Shown: piece after piece, positions 17,650-25,940 of the stretch
Layout: each line of letters starts with the position of its first letter
Numbering within the stretch: position 1 is the first letter of the stretch
DNA from: Clostridia bacterium
Lineage (GTDB): Bacteria > Bacillota > Clostridia > Oscillospirales > CAG-272
Length of the DNA: 64,000 nt
NCBI GenBank assembly: GCA_017621755.1
Contig: JAGASL010000021.1
Span: forward strand, 24,743 to 88,742
Reading direction: 5' to 3'
Position numbers and translations under genes: made by a program
Notes under the pieces: model-generated
The model's input: the letters and a program-made list of their open reading frames with translations, nothing else
The model's database searches: none
What the model was told of the DNA's origin: nothing

Positions 17650-18439
17650 CTTGGTCAAATTCGCTTTCCATCGTTTCTTTGGTGGGATCGTAATCCGGGT
17701 TCATGCGGAACCGCAATAAAAGGCCGTTGCGAACGTCATCCTCGATCGCGTTTTCGGCGTCCTCATCATCGCAGATCAGCACGCGCTTGATCTTGATCAG
17801 CTCTAAAAGCCCCATAAACATCGCAAGCAGCTGAGGCCTTTCCGCGGCATCCTTCAGCAAGAAGAAGAGCGTAGCATCCTCGCGATCGCTCAGGCGCGCA
17901 ACTAAGCCCTCCACCTCGTCCTCTACCGAATACACCTTGCCCTTTACCAACGGCGCAAAGGTCTGCTCTGGCTGCTGCTCGGTCTGCCGCAGGCGAAGGA
18001 GCAGAGCATTCATAGCGCGAGAAAGCAGCATCGGGTTCAGCCCCAGCGGCACGCCACGATCGGGCGGTATCTCATCTACGTCCTTCGCCATACGGCCGGA
18101 ATATTCGGCATACAGCGGGCGTAGCTCCTCGGCTGCCTCCTTTGCCTTTTGGTAGATCAACAGGGCATCCACCAGCTCAGCTCTCGGGTCGGGGTCATTT
18201 TCCTCGTCACGCGGCAGCAGCATGCGGCTTTTGATCAGCATCAGCTCGCTGGCCATCACAATAAATTCGCTGGCAACGTCCAGATCCATTTTCTGGTTTG
18301 CCTCAATATACTCCATATATTGGTCGCATATCTTCGCGATCGGAATATCGGTAATGCTTACCTTGTTTTTGGCAATCAGCGTAAGCAGAAGGTCAAGCGG
18401 CCCCTCGTATTGATCGAGCCGATAGGTCAGTTCTTCCAT
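17627..18439 (-). CDS. scpA: segregation and condensation protein A (kleisin)
   Basis: A 270-residue kleisin that bridges the SMC dimer heads. The N-terminal segment has YEGPLDLLLTLIAKNKVSI and IPIAKICDQYMEYI, and the ASEFIVMASELMLIKSRMLLP helix is a family hallmark. The C-terminal winged helix (FLLKDAAERPQLLAMFMGLLELIKIKRV split over two helices) lies near 195-235. It overlaps scpB downstream and follows the M50 protease gene by 15 bases. Confidence 0.94.
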   Translation of the reverse strand: MEELTYRLDQYEGPLDLLLTLIAKNKVSITDIPIAKICDQYMEYIEANQKMDLDVASEFIVMASELMLIKSRMLLPRDEENDPDPRAELVDALLIYQKAKEAAEELRPLYAEYSGRMAKDVDEIPPDRGVPLGLNPMLLSRAMNALLLRLRQTEQQPEQTFAPLVKGKVYSVEDEVEGLVARLSDREDATLFFLLKDAAERPQLLAMFMGLLELIKIKRVLICDDEDAENAIEDDVRNGLLLRFRMNPDYDPTKETMESEFDQDDRTDDQ

Positions 18440-18454
18440 AGTTCCTCACAAAAT

Positions 18455-19117
18455 TCAGGGAATAAGCAACGAGATCAGCCACAGCATACCGCCGGAAATG
18501 GCATTCACAATCACACTAAGCAAGCCGGAAAAGGCGCCAAGCCCCAAGGCGACCAGCAAAATGATCATAATGATCCGCTCGTATTTCATAACGCGAAAAT
18601 ACAGCTTGGGGGGCAAAAAGATGTAAAAGATGCGCGACCCATCCAGCGGGGGAAGTGGGATCATGTTAAATACGCAAAGGCTCAGATTGAGATAATGAAA
18701 GGTAGCAAAAAAGCTTGCTAAAATCAGCACGAAGCGCAAAAGAAACTCTGTGCCCGCTATGGGCAGCAAAAGCAGTGTTAGCCGATATAGCAGGGCGCCA
18801 AGGAAGGCCAGCAGTAAATTGGCAAGCGGCCCTGCCGCAGCGGTAAGCGCCATGCCCTTGCGCGGGTTTTTGAAATAGCGCGGATTAATGGGAACAGGCT
18901 TGGCATAGCCAAATCCGCATACGATCATTAAGACGGCACCAATGGGGTCAAGATGCTTGAGTGGGTTAAGTGACAGCCTGCCAAGAGACCGTGCGGTAGG
19001 ATCTCCCAGCCGATACGCAACGTAGCCGTGGCAATATTCATGCACGGTCAGCGCGATCAGGGCCGCCGGGATGCAAAGCAGCATCTCTACAATATTCATA
19101 TTATTGCCGAATAACAT
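18455..19117 (-). CDS. site-2 protease family (M50) membrane metallopeptidase
   Basis: A 220-residue integral membrane protein with about five to six helices. The zinc site is HEYCH (HExxH) in the first helix, near residues 26-30, and the second motif is PPLDGSRI near 155-160. Members cleave substrates inside the membrane; the target is unknown here. This small M50 subtype is regularly found just upstream of scpA-scpB in Firmicutes, as here. The ATG at 19117 is preferred by family alignment. Confidence 0.9.
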   Translation of the reverse strand: MLFGNNMNIVEMLLCIPAALIALTVHEYCHGYVAYRLGDPTARSLGRLSLNPLKHLDPIGAVLMIVCGFGYAKPVPINPRYFKNPRKGMALTAAAGPLANLLLAFLGALLYRLTLLLLPIAGTEFLLRFVLILASFFATFHYLNLSLCVFNMIPLPPLDGSRIFYIFLPPKLYFRVMKYERIIMIILLVALGLGAFSGLLSVIVNAISGGMLWLISLLIP

Positions 19118-19135
19118 AATTCACAATCTCGATTC

Positions 19136-19738
19136 TTAATGTATGCGTGAAAAAATCTCGTTCCAGACCTTATCTCTTCCGACGCCGGTGACAGAGGAAT
19201 ACGGGATCACGGTAATGCCGGTGCCGCGAAAAACGGTATTTTCCCATTCCTCTAACGTCTTTTTTAGCGCCGTAGGGCTCAGCTTGTCGCATTTTGTGGC
19301 CGTTACAAAAAACGGAACACGCGCGTCGATCAGATAATTGATCATCATAATATCATCATCTGTAGGGCCTACGCGCACGTCGATCAGCTGATTGACAGCC
19401 CGCAGGCGATCAATGTTGGGATTTTTGACAAAATACCCGTCGGTCAACGCCGACCAAAGCTTTTTTTCCTCCGGCGAGCGGCGTGCAAAGCCGTACCCGG
19501 GAAGATCGACCAGATAAAGCTGATTATCTACGTCATAAAAATTAACGGTAATAGTCTTGCCGGGCGTCGAGCTGACGCGCGCCAGCGACTTTCGCGAAAG
19601 CAGCGAATTGATCAGCGAGCTTTTGCCGACGTTAGAGCGGCCAGAAAACGCGATCTGCGGCCGCGCATCGGAAGGGAACTGGCGCGGGTTGCCCGCGGTT
19701 ATTTTCAGTGATGCGTTGTTAATATTGATTTTACCCAT
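19136..19738 (-). CDS. engB: ribosome biogenesis GTPase EngB/YsxC
   Basis: A 200-residue TrmE-Era-EngA-type GTPase. G1 is GRSNVGKS near residues 33-40, followed by SSTPGKTITVNFY with the G2 threonine. G3 is DLPGYGFA near 78-85 and G4 is TKCD near 148. It assists late 50S subunit assembly. It lies 12 bases after lon, an old Firmicutes pairing (lon-ysxC). Confidence 0.95.
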   Translation of the reverse strand: MGKININNASLKITAGNPRQFPSDARPQIAFSGRSNVGKSSLINSLLSRKSLARVSSTPGKTITVNFYDVDNQLYLVDLPGYGFARRSPEEKKLWSALTDGYFVKNPNIDRLRAVNQLIDVRVGPTDDDIMMINYLIDARVPFFVTATKCDKLSPTALKKTLEEWENTVFRGTGITVIPYSSVTGVGRDKVWNEIFSRIH

Positions 19739-19750
19739 CGTATCTGTATG

Positions 19751-22198
19751 TCAAACGGTGGCGGCGCCTACCGGCTTACCGGCCGTCGGATTCCCCAGCA
19801 GCGGCTGCGGAACGACACTTTCCTTTGTTACTTCTTTTTTCGTGATCATGGGCTTTTCGCCGTACCCGATCAAGGCAGCAGCGAGCACCTCCTGCACGTT
19901 CTCGCAGAAGATGAAGGTCAGCCCCTCACGCGCCTGTGGATCGATCTCATCCATATCCTGCGCGTTTTCCTTGGGAATCAGTACGGTTTTCACACCGGCA
20001 GAATAGGCAGCCAGCGTTTTCTCCTTCAAGCCGCCAATGGCCATCACCCGACCACGCAGCGTTACCTCGCCCGTCATGGCAATATCGCGCCGCACCGGCA
20101 GGCCGGAAAGCGCACTGGCGATCGCGCAGGTCATCGTTACGCCGGCAGAGGGGCCATCCTTCGGCACCGCTCCCTCCGGTACGTGAATATGAAGGTCATT
20201 ATTTTTGTAAAATTGCGGATCAATATTCAGTCGGGAGGCAATAGACCGCACGTAGCTGTACGCGATATGCGCCGATTCCTTCATCACGTCGCCAAGCGAG
20301 CCTGTCAGCTCCAGCTTCCCGGTGCCCTCCATAACGGAGGCCTCGATCTGCAGCAGGTCGCCCCCCGCAGCGGTATAGGCCAGACCGTTTACCACGCCAA
20401 CGTAGTCACGCGTGCTGATCTTCTCAGGGCGCACCTTGTGCTTGCCAAGGTACGAAATAATATTATCCGCCTTAAAGGTCACCTTGGTAGCCTTGCCCTC
20501 GGCGATCTCGCGCGCAGCCTTGCGGCAAAGATCGGCAATGCGCCGCTCTAAGTTGCGCACGCCGGCCTCGCGGGTGTAAAAATCGATTACCTCATAAATA
20601 GCTTCCTCGGTAAACTTGACCTGTCGCTTGGTAAGCCCGTGGCGCTTTAGCTGCTTGTCGATCAGGTGGTGCATGGCGATATCATGCTTTTCACGGCGGG
20701 AATAGGTAGAAAGCTCAATGATCTCCATACGGTCGATCAGCGGCAGGGGAATGCCCTCATAGCTGTTGGCCGTGGCAATGAACATACAATCCGAAAGATC
20801 TATCGGAATTTCTACAAAATGATCACGGAAATACTTATTCTGCTCCGGGTCTAACACCTCTAACAGCGCAGAGGAGGGGTCACCGTTGAGCGAGGAGGAG
20901 ATCTTGTCGATCTCATCTAAAACGATCAGCGGATTTCTCACCTTTGCCTGTGTCAGCGCTTCGATAATCCGCCCGGGCATTGAGGCTACGTAGGTCTTTC
21001 TGTGACCGCGAATGTCAGATTCATCCTTAATACCGCCAAGCGAAACGCGAACGTATTTTCTTTTCAGTGCCCGCGCAACAGAGGCCGCGATCGAGGTCTT
21101 ACCAACACCGGGAGGGCCGACCAGACAAATGATCTGGTTGCGCAGATCAGGCGAAAGCTGCTTCACGGCAATGTATTCCAGAATGCGCTCCTTTACCTTG
21201 TCTAAGCCATCGTGGTCAGCATTCAGGATCTTAGCGGCGGCGGCAACGTCAGGCCGCTCTTGCGATGTTTTTGTCCAAGGAATGTCTAAGCAAACGTCCA
21301 GGTAATTGCGAATTACAGTCCCCTCGGCAGAGCCATATGGTGTCTTGGCCATGCGGGAGACCTCTTTGTTCAGTTTTTCAGCAACCTCCTTGGGGAGTTT
21401 AGCCTTTTCGATCTTGCTATAATATTCCTCACACTCATCGTCGCCGCCCTCGCCCAGCTCCTGTTGAATGGCGCGCACCTGCTCACGCAGGAAAAATTCC
21501 TTTTGGTTGGCATCGATCTTGCTCTTCACACGGCGGTGGATCTCGTATTCACAGCGCAGAATATCCAACTCCTCCGCCATCAGAACAAGCAGCTTTTCCA
21601 TGCGCGACAGGGGATTGCGAATGTCTAACACCATCTGCTTGTTATGATCGCTAAGCAAAACGCCAGAGGCAATGAAATCTGCCAGGCGTGAAAGATCGTG
21701 AATGCCGCGCGCGGCATAACGCATCTCATCGGAAAGGGAAGGGTGTACCTCGGCAATCGCATCCAGCAATGCCAGCGCCTCTCGGTACAGGGCGGTGGTC
21801 TTTACGGTAGCTACCGGCTCAACGATCGCGTCTTCACAAGCGGCGGCTGCAACAAAGCAGCCCTCGCTTGCCTTGTTAAGCGAAAGAACCTTGGCGCGGC
21901 AAAGCCCCTCGAACACCGCGCGAAAGCCGCCCTCCGGCAACGGGCCGGCCTGCTTGATCACGCATACCGTGCCGGTACGGTAAAAATCATTTTCAGAGGG
22001 GTCTTCGACAGAAGAGTCCTTCTGTGTTAAAAGCAGGATTCTGCCGTCCGCCTTTGAAGCAAGGCTAAGCGCCTTTAGTGACAGCGGGCGAATAATATCC
22101 AGGCTGATGGTAACGGTAGGGAACGCCACCGTTCCACGCACGGAAAGCACCGGCAGATTGATGATTTCATTGTTTTCTTGTACAAGGATTTCGGACAT
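19751..22198 (-). CDS. lon: ATP-dependent protease Lon
   Basis: An 815-residue LonA. The N-terminal substrate domain (about 1-200) is followed by a coiled coil. The AAA+ module has Walker A GPPGVGKT (from about residue 361), [20 protein letters not shown], and Walker [10 protein letters not shown]. The protease domain has its catalytic Ser near 684 ([10 protein letters not shown]) and Lys near 725 (GGLKEKT). It degrades misfolded and regulatory proteins in the cytoplasm. I chose the ATG at 22198; a GTG six codons upstream lies on the likely ribosome binding site (GTGAGG). It has its own promoter, divergent from infC. Confidence 0.96.
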   Translation of the reverse strand: MSEILVQENNEIINLPVLSVRGTVAFPTVTISLDIIRPLSLKALSLASKADGRILLLTQKDSSVEDPSENDFYRTGTVCVIKQAGPLPEGGFRAVFEGLCRAKVLSLNKASEGCFVAAAACEDAIVEPVATVKTTALYREALALLDAIAEVHPSLSDEMRYAARGIHDLSRLADFIASGVLLSDHNKQMVLDIRNPLSRMEKLLVLMAEELDILRCEYEIHRRVKSKIDANQKEFFLREQVRAIQQELGEGGDDECEEYYSKIEKAKLPKEVAEKLNKEVSRMAKTPYGSAEGTVIRNYLDVCLDIPWTKTSQERPDVAAAAKILNADHDGLDKVKERILEYIAVKQLSPDLRNQIICLVGPPGVGKTSIAASVARALKRKYVRVSLGGIKDESDIRGHRKTYVASMPGRIIEALTQAKVRNPLIVLDEIDKISSSLNGDPSSALLEVLDPEQNKYFRDHFVEIPIDLSDCMFIATANSYEGIPLPLIDRMEIIELSTYSRREKHDIAMHHLIDKQLKRHGLTKRQVKFTEEAIYEVIDFYTREAGVRNLERRIADLCRKAAREIAEGKATKVTFKADNIISYLGKHKVRPEKISTRDYVGVVNGLAYTAAGGDLLQIEASVMEGTGKLELTGSLGDVMKESAHIAYSYVRSIASRLNIDPQFYKNNDLHIHVPEGAVPKDGPSAGVTMTCAIASALSGLPVRRDIAMTGEVTLRGRVMAIGGLKEKTLAAYSAGVKTVLIPKENAQDMDEIDPQAREGLTFIFCENVQEVLAAALIGYGEKPMITKKEVTKESVVPQPLLGNPTAGKPVGAATV

Positions 22199-22260
22199 AT
22201 GTATATAAAACCTCACGTGGATCTTTGATTTTTCAAGAGAGCATAAGCCCCTTAAATAGC

Positions 22261-22289
22261 ATTATACCATACAATCTATGAAATTTCTA
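22261..22289 (-). promoter_or_regulatory. sigma-A promoter for lon (extended -10)
   Basis: On the minus strand TATAAT lies at 22266-22261, preceded by TGG, giving an extended -10. A weak -35 (TAGAAA, 22289-22284) lies 17 bases upstream. The distance to the lon start is about 60 bases. Confidence 0.6.
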
Positions 22290-22296
22290 TAACAAA

Positions 22297-22315
22297 GCCG
22301 AAAAAAGTTTTCGAC
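22297..22315. repeat. palindrome between lon and infC promoters
   Basis: CGAAAA-AAG-TTTTCG is a perfect inverted repeat (22299-22313), extended by one more imperfect pair on each side. It lies just upstream of the lon -35 and could be an operator. It does not match CIRCE or the CtsR heptad repeat, and its spacing differs from the Firmicutes LexA box. Confidence 0.4.
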
Positions 22316-22361
22316 TTTTTATTTTTATTTTCACAAGGAAAAAGTTTTTTGCAAAAAACAC

Positions 22362-22390
22362 TTGACAAATCACGCACGGCATGCTATAAT
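22362..22390 (+). promoter_or_regulatory. sigma-A promoter for infC-rpmI-rplT
   Basis: A perfect TTGACA (22362-22367) and perfect TATAAT (22385-22390) are separated by 17 bases. Transcription should begin near 22397, giving a leader of about 150 bases. Confidence 0.9.
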
Positions 22391-22396
22391 TGAGCG

Positions 22397-22549
22397 GAAT
22401 GAGGGCATAGAGCTCTCCACAACAAAGCAGAATTTCCGTTCTCACCCTGGCACAAAGGTGTCCCGGGTTAATAAAAGCAACAGGCGCGGCCTGTGTTTTT
22501 GCGTGCGGATTTTCTGTACGCATTTTTTGTTTTTCGGAGGTGTACTACC
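22397..22549 (+). promoter_or_regulatory. infC leader with terminator-like hairpins (candidate L20-type leader)
   Basis: This 150-base untranslated leader holds a GGCAC/GTGTC hairpin near 22450-22472. An ACAGGC-GCG-GCCTGT hairpin with a T-run follows at 22480-22500. A GCGTGC/GTACGC hairpin at 22501-22521 is followed by two T-runs, directly before the ribosome binding site. Firmicutes infC operons are repressed by L20 through leader structure; that the same occurs here is inferred from position and hairpins, not from a covariance match. Confidence 0.6.
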
Positions 22550-22552
22550 ATT
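22537..22552 (+). promoter_or_regulatory. ribosome binding site and AUU start of infC
   Basis: GGAGGT at 22537-22542 lies seven bases before ATT at 22550. No ATG, GTG or TTG lies at the right place, and recognisable IF3 sequence (STKDLPINDDI) begins directly after the ATT. AUU starts are used by infC in both E. coli and B. subtilis, where IF3 itself discriminates against them. Confidence 0.85.
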
Positions 22553-23065
22553 AGCACAAAAGATTTGCCGATCAATGATGATATCAAGTGCAAGGAAGTT
22601 CGTTTGGTTGGTGCAGACAGCGAGCAGCTGGGCATCATGGAGCTGAACCAGGCAAAGGAGTATGCGTATAGCCGTGATCTTGATCTAGTTCTGATCGCGC
22701 CTACCGCAACGCCGCCCGTATGCCGTGCGATGGATTACGGCAAATACTGCTTTGAGCGTGATAAGAAAGAAAAAGAAGCACGCAAGAAGCAGCAGATCGT
22801 GAAGGTGAAGGAGGTGCAGCTTTCCTGCCGCATCGACGTTCACGATTTTGAAACGCGTGTTAACCAGGCGCGTAAGTTCCTCACCGGTGGTGATAAGGTG
22901 CGTGCGATCGTTCGCTTCAAGGGGCGTGAGATGGCGCATATGAACCTCGGGCAGGACATTTTAATGCGCTTCAAGGATGCATGCGAGGGTGTAGGTAGCA
23001 CCGAAAAAGCCCCGATAGTGGAAGGCAGATTCATGTCGATCATTATCAACCCTGTAAAACAGTAA
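22550..23065 (+). CDS. infC: translation initiation factor IF-3
   Basis: 171 residues when started at the ATT at 22550. The N-terminal domain has INDDI, VRLVGADSEQLGIM and ALRMALDYGKY-like RAMDYGKYCFE. A lysine-rich linker and the C-terminal domain follow (KEVQLSCRIDVHDFETRVNQARKFL split over a strand and helix; VRFKGREMAHMNLGQDIL). IF3 keeps 30S subunits free and checks the initiator tRNA and start codon. A GTG at 22493 would add 19 unrelated residues across the ribosome binding site and is rejected. It is the first gene of infC-rpmI-rplT. Confidence 0.95.
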   Translation: MSTKDLPINDDIKCKEVRLVGADSEQLGIMELNQAKEYAYSRDLDLVLIAPTATPPVCRAMDYGKYCFERDKKEKEARKKQQIVKVKEVQLSCRIDVHDFETRVNQARKFLTGGDKVRAIVRFKGREMAHMNLGQDILMRFKDACEGVGSTEKAPIVEGRFMSIIINPVKQ

Positions 23066-23106
23066 ACATTTTGGCATTGCCAGTACAATAAAAAGGAGAA
23101 GAAACC

Positions 23107-23301
23107 ATGGGAAAAATTAAGACACATAAAGCCTCTGCCAAGAGATTTGATGTTACCGGCGGCGGTAAAGTAAAGATGAATCACTCTCATCACCGTCACA
23201 ACCTCGGCATCAAGACCGCAAAGCGCAAGAGAAGCCTTCGCAAGGGCGTTACCCTGAGCGAGTGCTTTGCACCGACCATCAGAACCCTTATTCAGAAGTA
23301 A
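23107..23301 (+). CDS. rpmI: 50S ribosomal protein L35
   Basis: A 64-residue, very basic protein. It has the L35 signature KIKTHKASAKRFDVTGGGKVK and a HSHHRHNLGIKTAKRKRSLRKG run, split over the conserved block. A strong AAGGAGAAG site precedes the ATG. It sits in the standard infC-rpmI-rplT order, 41 bases after infC. Confidence 0.97.
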   Translation: MGKIKTHKASAKRFDVTGGGKVKMNHSHHRHNLGIKTAKRKRSLRKGVTLSECFAPTIRTLIQK

Positions 23302-23343
23302 TAAGCGGCTGCAACAAGTAAAGATTTTGGAGGATTATAGAAA

Positions 23344-23697
23344 ATGGCAAGAGTAAAAGGCGCCATGATGACGCGTAAGAGAAGAAATAGTGTACTGAAG
23401 GCAGCTAAGGGTTACTGGGGTGCAAAGAGCAAGCACTTCAAGATGGCCAAGCAGGCTGTTATGAAGAGCGGCAACTATGCTTTCGCTGGTCGCCGTATGA
23501 AGAAGCGCGATTTCCGCGCTCTGTGGATCACCCGTATTTCCGCTCAGGCAAAGGTTTGCGGCATGAACTATTCTACCCTGATGCATGGTCTTAAGAAGGC
23601 CGGTATCAATCTCAACCGCAAGATGCTTTCTGAGATCGCTATTTCGGATAAAGAGGCATTTGCTGCACTTGCTGAAAAGGCAAAGGCTGCTCTCTAA
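23344..23697 (+). CDS. rplT: 50S ribosomal protein L20
   Basis: A 117-residue protein with the family blocks [26 protein letters not shown] and [19 protein letters not shown], then [15 protein letters not shown]20 binds 23S rRNA early in 50S assembly and in Firmicutes also represses its own operon through the infC leader. The ATG follows TTGGAGGATT. A terminator follows 8 bases after the stop. Confidence 0.97.
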   Translation: MARVKGAMMTRKRRNSVLKAAKGYWGAKSKHFKMAKQAVMKSGNYAFAGRRMKKRDFRALWITRISAQAKVCGMNYSTLMHGLKKAGINLNRKMLSEIAISDKEAFAALAEKAKAAL

Positions 23698-23705
23698 GAA
23701 TGATT

Positions 23706-23746
23706 CCGGCTTGCTACTGGCCTTTGGCCTTGCAAGCCGGTTTTTC
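23706..23746 (+). terminator. terminator after rplT
   Basis: CCGGCTTGC (23706-23714) pairs with GCAAGCCGG (23732-23740), with an inner TGGCC/GGCCT pairing, followed by TTTTTCTT. Confidence 0.88.
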
Positions 23747-23777
23747 TTATTGAAAAAGAAAGTGGGGAATTTGACAC

Positions 23778-24611
23778 GTGAAAATTGTCAATCCTGTTAT
23801 CACCAGTAGAAAAAACAGTCTTATCATAGAGACCGCTGCGTTGCACGAAAAGAAGTACCGCTACGAGCAGGGGCTGTTTTTAATTGAGGGCGAAAAGCTG
23901 GTAAAGGAAGCGGCAGAGCATCGCCTGCCCATTGTGCGCGTATTCCTTTCCGAGGGGCGGGCAGCAGAAATTCTGCCACGCTTACAGGAGCGCATGGGAG
24001 AGGGTGCATATGCCGAGACATCCGTTTATACCCTCTCTGACGACTGTTTTTCAAAAATTTCTTCCGAAAAAGCGCCACAAGGTGTGATCGCTGTGCTAAA
24101 ACATCTTGACATTTTCGAAAGAAAGACTATAATATATGATGAAGATATTTGTTCGCTCGGCACCGGGCGCGTGGTCATGCTGTATGCCATGCAGGATCCC
24201 GGCAATCTTGGCGCGGTGATCCGCTCTGCGGTTGCGTTTGGTGTCGATTGCATTCTTCTCAGCGCCGATTGCGCAGACCTCTACAATTCCAAAACGATCC
24301 GCGCTGCCATGGGCAGCCTGTTCCGCGTTCGCATTTGGGTGGTTGAGGATGTAGCCGGCGCCATTTCCGCGTTGCAGCGAAACGGCCGTCGCGTTTGGGC
24401 TGCCGAGCTGCGCGACGGTGCGTTAGCCCTCTCAGAGGCGCCGCTGCAGGCAAGCGATTGTATCATTATCGGCAACGAGGGGCATGGCATTCCGCCTGCC
24501 GTTTCCTCGCTGTGCACCGGCAGCGTATATCTGCCGATCTCTCAGCGTGCAGAGTCGCTAAATGCGGCTGTTGCTGCGGCTATCTTTTTGTGGGAGCAAA
24601 GTCAATTATAA
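23778..24611 (+). CDS. TrmH/SpoU family RNA 2'-O-methyltransferase
   Basis: A 277-residue SPOUT enzyme. The N-terminal substrate-binding domain carries YEQGLFLIEGEKLVKEA. The C-terminal knot has motif 1 MQDPGNLGAVIRSAVAFG, motif 2 IIGNEGHGIPP and motif 3 LPISQRAESLNAAVAAAIFLWE. It methylates a ribose in rRNA or tRNA with S-adenosylmethionine; the exact site is not predictable. The start is GTG at 23778, with GTGGGGAA upstream. The gene lies between rplT and dprA. Confidence 0.9.
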   Translation: MKIVNPVITSRKNSLIIETAALHEKKYRYEQGLFLIEGEKLVKEAAEHRLPIVRVFLSEGRAAEILPRLQERMGEGAYAETSVYTLSDDCFSKISSEKAPQGVIAVLKHLDIFERKTIIYDEDICSLGTGRVVMLYAMQDPGNLGAVIRSAVAFGVDCILLSADCADLYNSKTIRAAMGSLFRVRIWVVEDVAGAISALQRNGRRVWAAELRDGALALSEAPLQASDCIIIGNEGHGIPPAVSSLCTGSVYLPISQRAESLNAAVAAAIFLWEQSQL

Positions 24612-24626
24612 AAAACGGAGGCTGCG

Positions 24627-25910
24627 ATGGGCGAAAACCTGTATTGGATATGGCTGAGCCAATGCTGTCTTTATAACAGCGGCACGGTAGATAAACTGAT
24701 CCGCCTATATCATTCCCCACGCGCCATTTACGAAGCAAAGCATAGCGAGCTGGAGGCGGCGCTTGGCGAAAAGAGTGCCGACCTTATGCGCATGGAAGCC
24801 AAAGATCTTTCCGAGGCGCATCGCATCATGGATTTTTGTATGCTGACTGACGTTGGCATTCTTACCTACAGTGATCCTGCCTATCCCGCACGGCTGCGCT
24901 TGTTGCCCGATGCGCCGCCGGTTTTGTATTACAAGGGCAAACTGCCGCCGTTTGACGGGCGTTTGCTTGTCTCGGTGGTTGGCACAAGGCTGATGAGCGA
25001 ATATGGCAAGCGTATGGGCTTCGAGATCGCATACGACTTGGCAAGAGCCGGCGCGATCATAGTTACCGGCATGGCACTGGGAAACGATGGTGTTGCCGCG
25101 GCCGCAGCGTTGGCCGCCGGAGGCAAAACGATTGCCGTACTTGGTAGCGGTATTGATATCATCTACCCGCGTGAGCATCAGTATCTGATGCACGCCATTG
25201 CGCAAAAGGGGCTGGTCATAACAGAGTTTGCGCCCGGCACGCCGCCTGAGGCAAGAAACTTCCCCAGGAGAAACCGCATTATCAGTGGATTATCCCAGGG
25301 CGTTTTGGTGGTAGAGGGCAACGAGCATAGCGGCGCCTTGATCACCGCTCGCCTAGCCGAGCAGCAGGGAAGAGACGTATATGCCCTGCCGGGCAACGCC
25401 GACGAAGAAAACAGCCAAGGCACCACGCTGCTGCTAAAAAACGGTGCGCACCCCGTTACGTGTGCTGACGATATCATCAAGCGATATGAATCATTATACG
25501 GCAACCGGCTGAATATCTTTAATCTACTGAAGCCGGCAAGCGCCAACGTTGACCGTGTCTTGGCCTCCTACCGCATTTCTGCCAGGGCCAGCCGATACGG
25601 CAGCCGCCAAGCTGCGTCTATTCCCAAGCAAGACAAGGCAACGCCCACACCGAAGAAAGCTGAAAATTCTTCTCCCGCTGTCGAAAAGGTGCCGCCTGCC
25701 AAGCCCTCTCCCATCAATGAAGAGAAGCTTAGCAAGCTGGACGAGGGCTTTGTGGCCGTTTATCGCGCCATGCCAGCGGGGCGTGCCGTTTCCATTGATG
25801 AAATATGTGCCACCGGTATTCCGGCGGGGCAGGTTATGACAGCGCTGACGATGTTAGAGCTGAACAAGCTTGTCTCCTCCTTGCCGGGTGGCCGATATAT
25901 ACGCGTATAA
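24627..25910 (+). CDS. dprA: DNA-processing protein DprA
   Basis: A 427-residue DprA/Smf with an N-terminal helical (SAM-like) region, a Rossmann-like core at about 75-300, a Pro/Lys-rich linker near 335-365 and a C-terminal winged helix at about 370-427. Core motifs are GKTIAVLGSGIDIIYPREH, FPRRNRIISGLSQGVLVVEG and GALITARLAEQQGRDVYALPGN, each split over loops. DprA loads RecA on incoming single-stranded DNA during transformation. The usual GxDxxAHxGAL segment reads GNDGVAAAAAL, lacking the His. It is placed before topA, as in many Firmicutes. Confidence 0.92.
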   Translation: MGENLYWIWLSQCCLYNSGTVDKLIRLYHSPRAIYEAKHSELEAALGEKSADLMRMEAKDLSEAHRIMDFCMLTDVGILTYSDPAYPARLRLLPDAPPVLYYKGKLPPFDGRLLVSVVGTRLMSEYGKRMGFEIAYDLARAGAIIVTGMALGNDGVAAAAALAAGGKTIAVLGSGIDIIYPREHQYLMHAIAQKGLVITEFAPGTPPEARNFPRRNRIISGLSQGVLVVEGNEHSGALITARLAEQQGRDVYALPGNADEENSQGTTLLLKNGAHPVTCADDIIKRYESLYGNRLNIFNLLKPASANVDRVLASYRISARASRYGSRQAASIPKQDKATPTPKKAENSSPAVEKVPPAKPSPINEEKLSKLDEGFVAVYRAMPAGRAVSIDEICATGIPAGQVMTALTMLELNKLVSSLPGGRYIRV

Positions 25911-25940
25911 CAGGAAAAACAGAAAGGAATTCATAGAAAG

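Noticed and set aside
22493..22549. GTG start extending infC by 19 codons
   Set aside because: The added residues match no IF3, and the stretch holds a terminator-like hairpin and the ribosome binding site.
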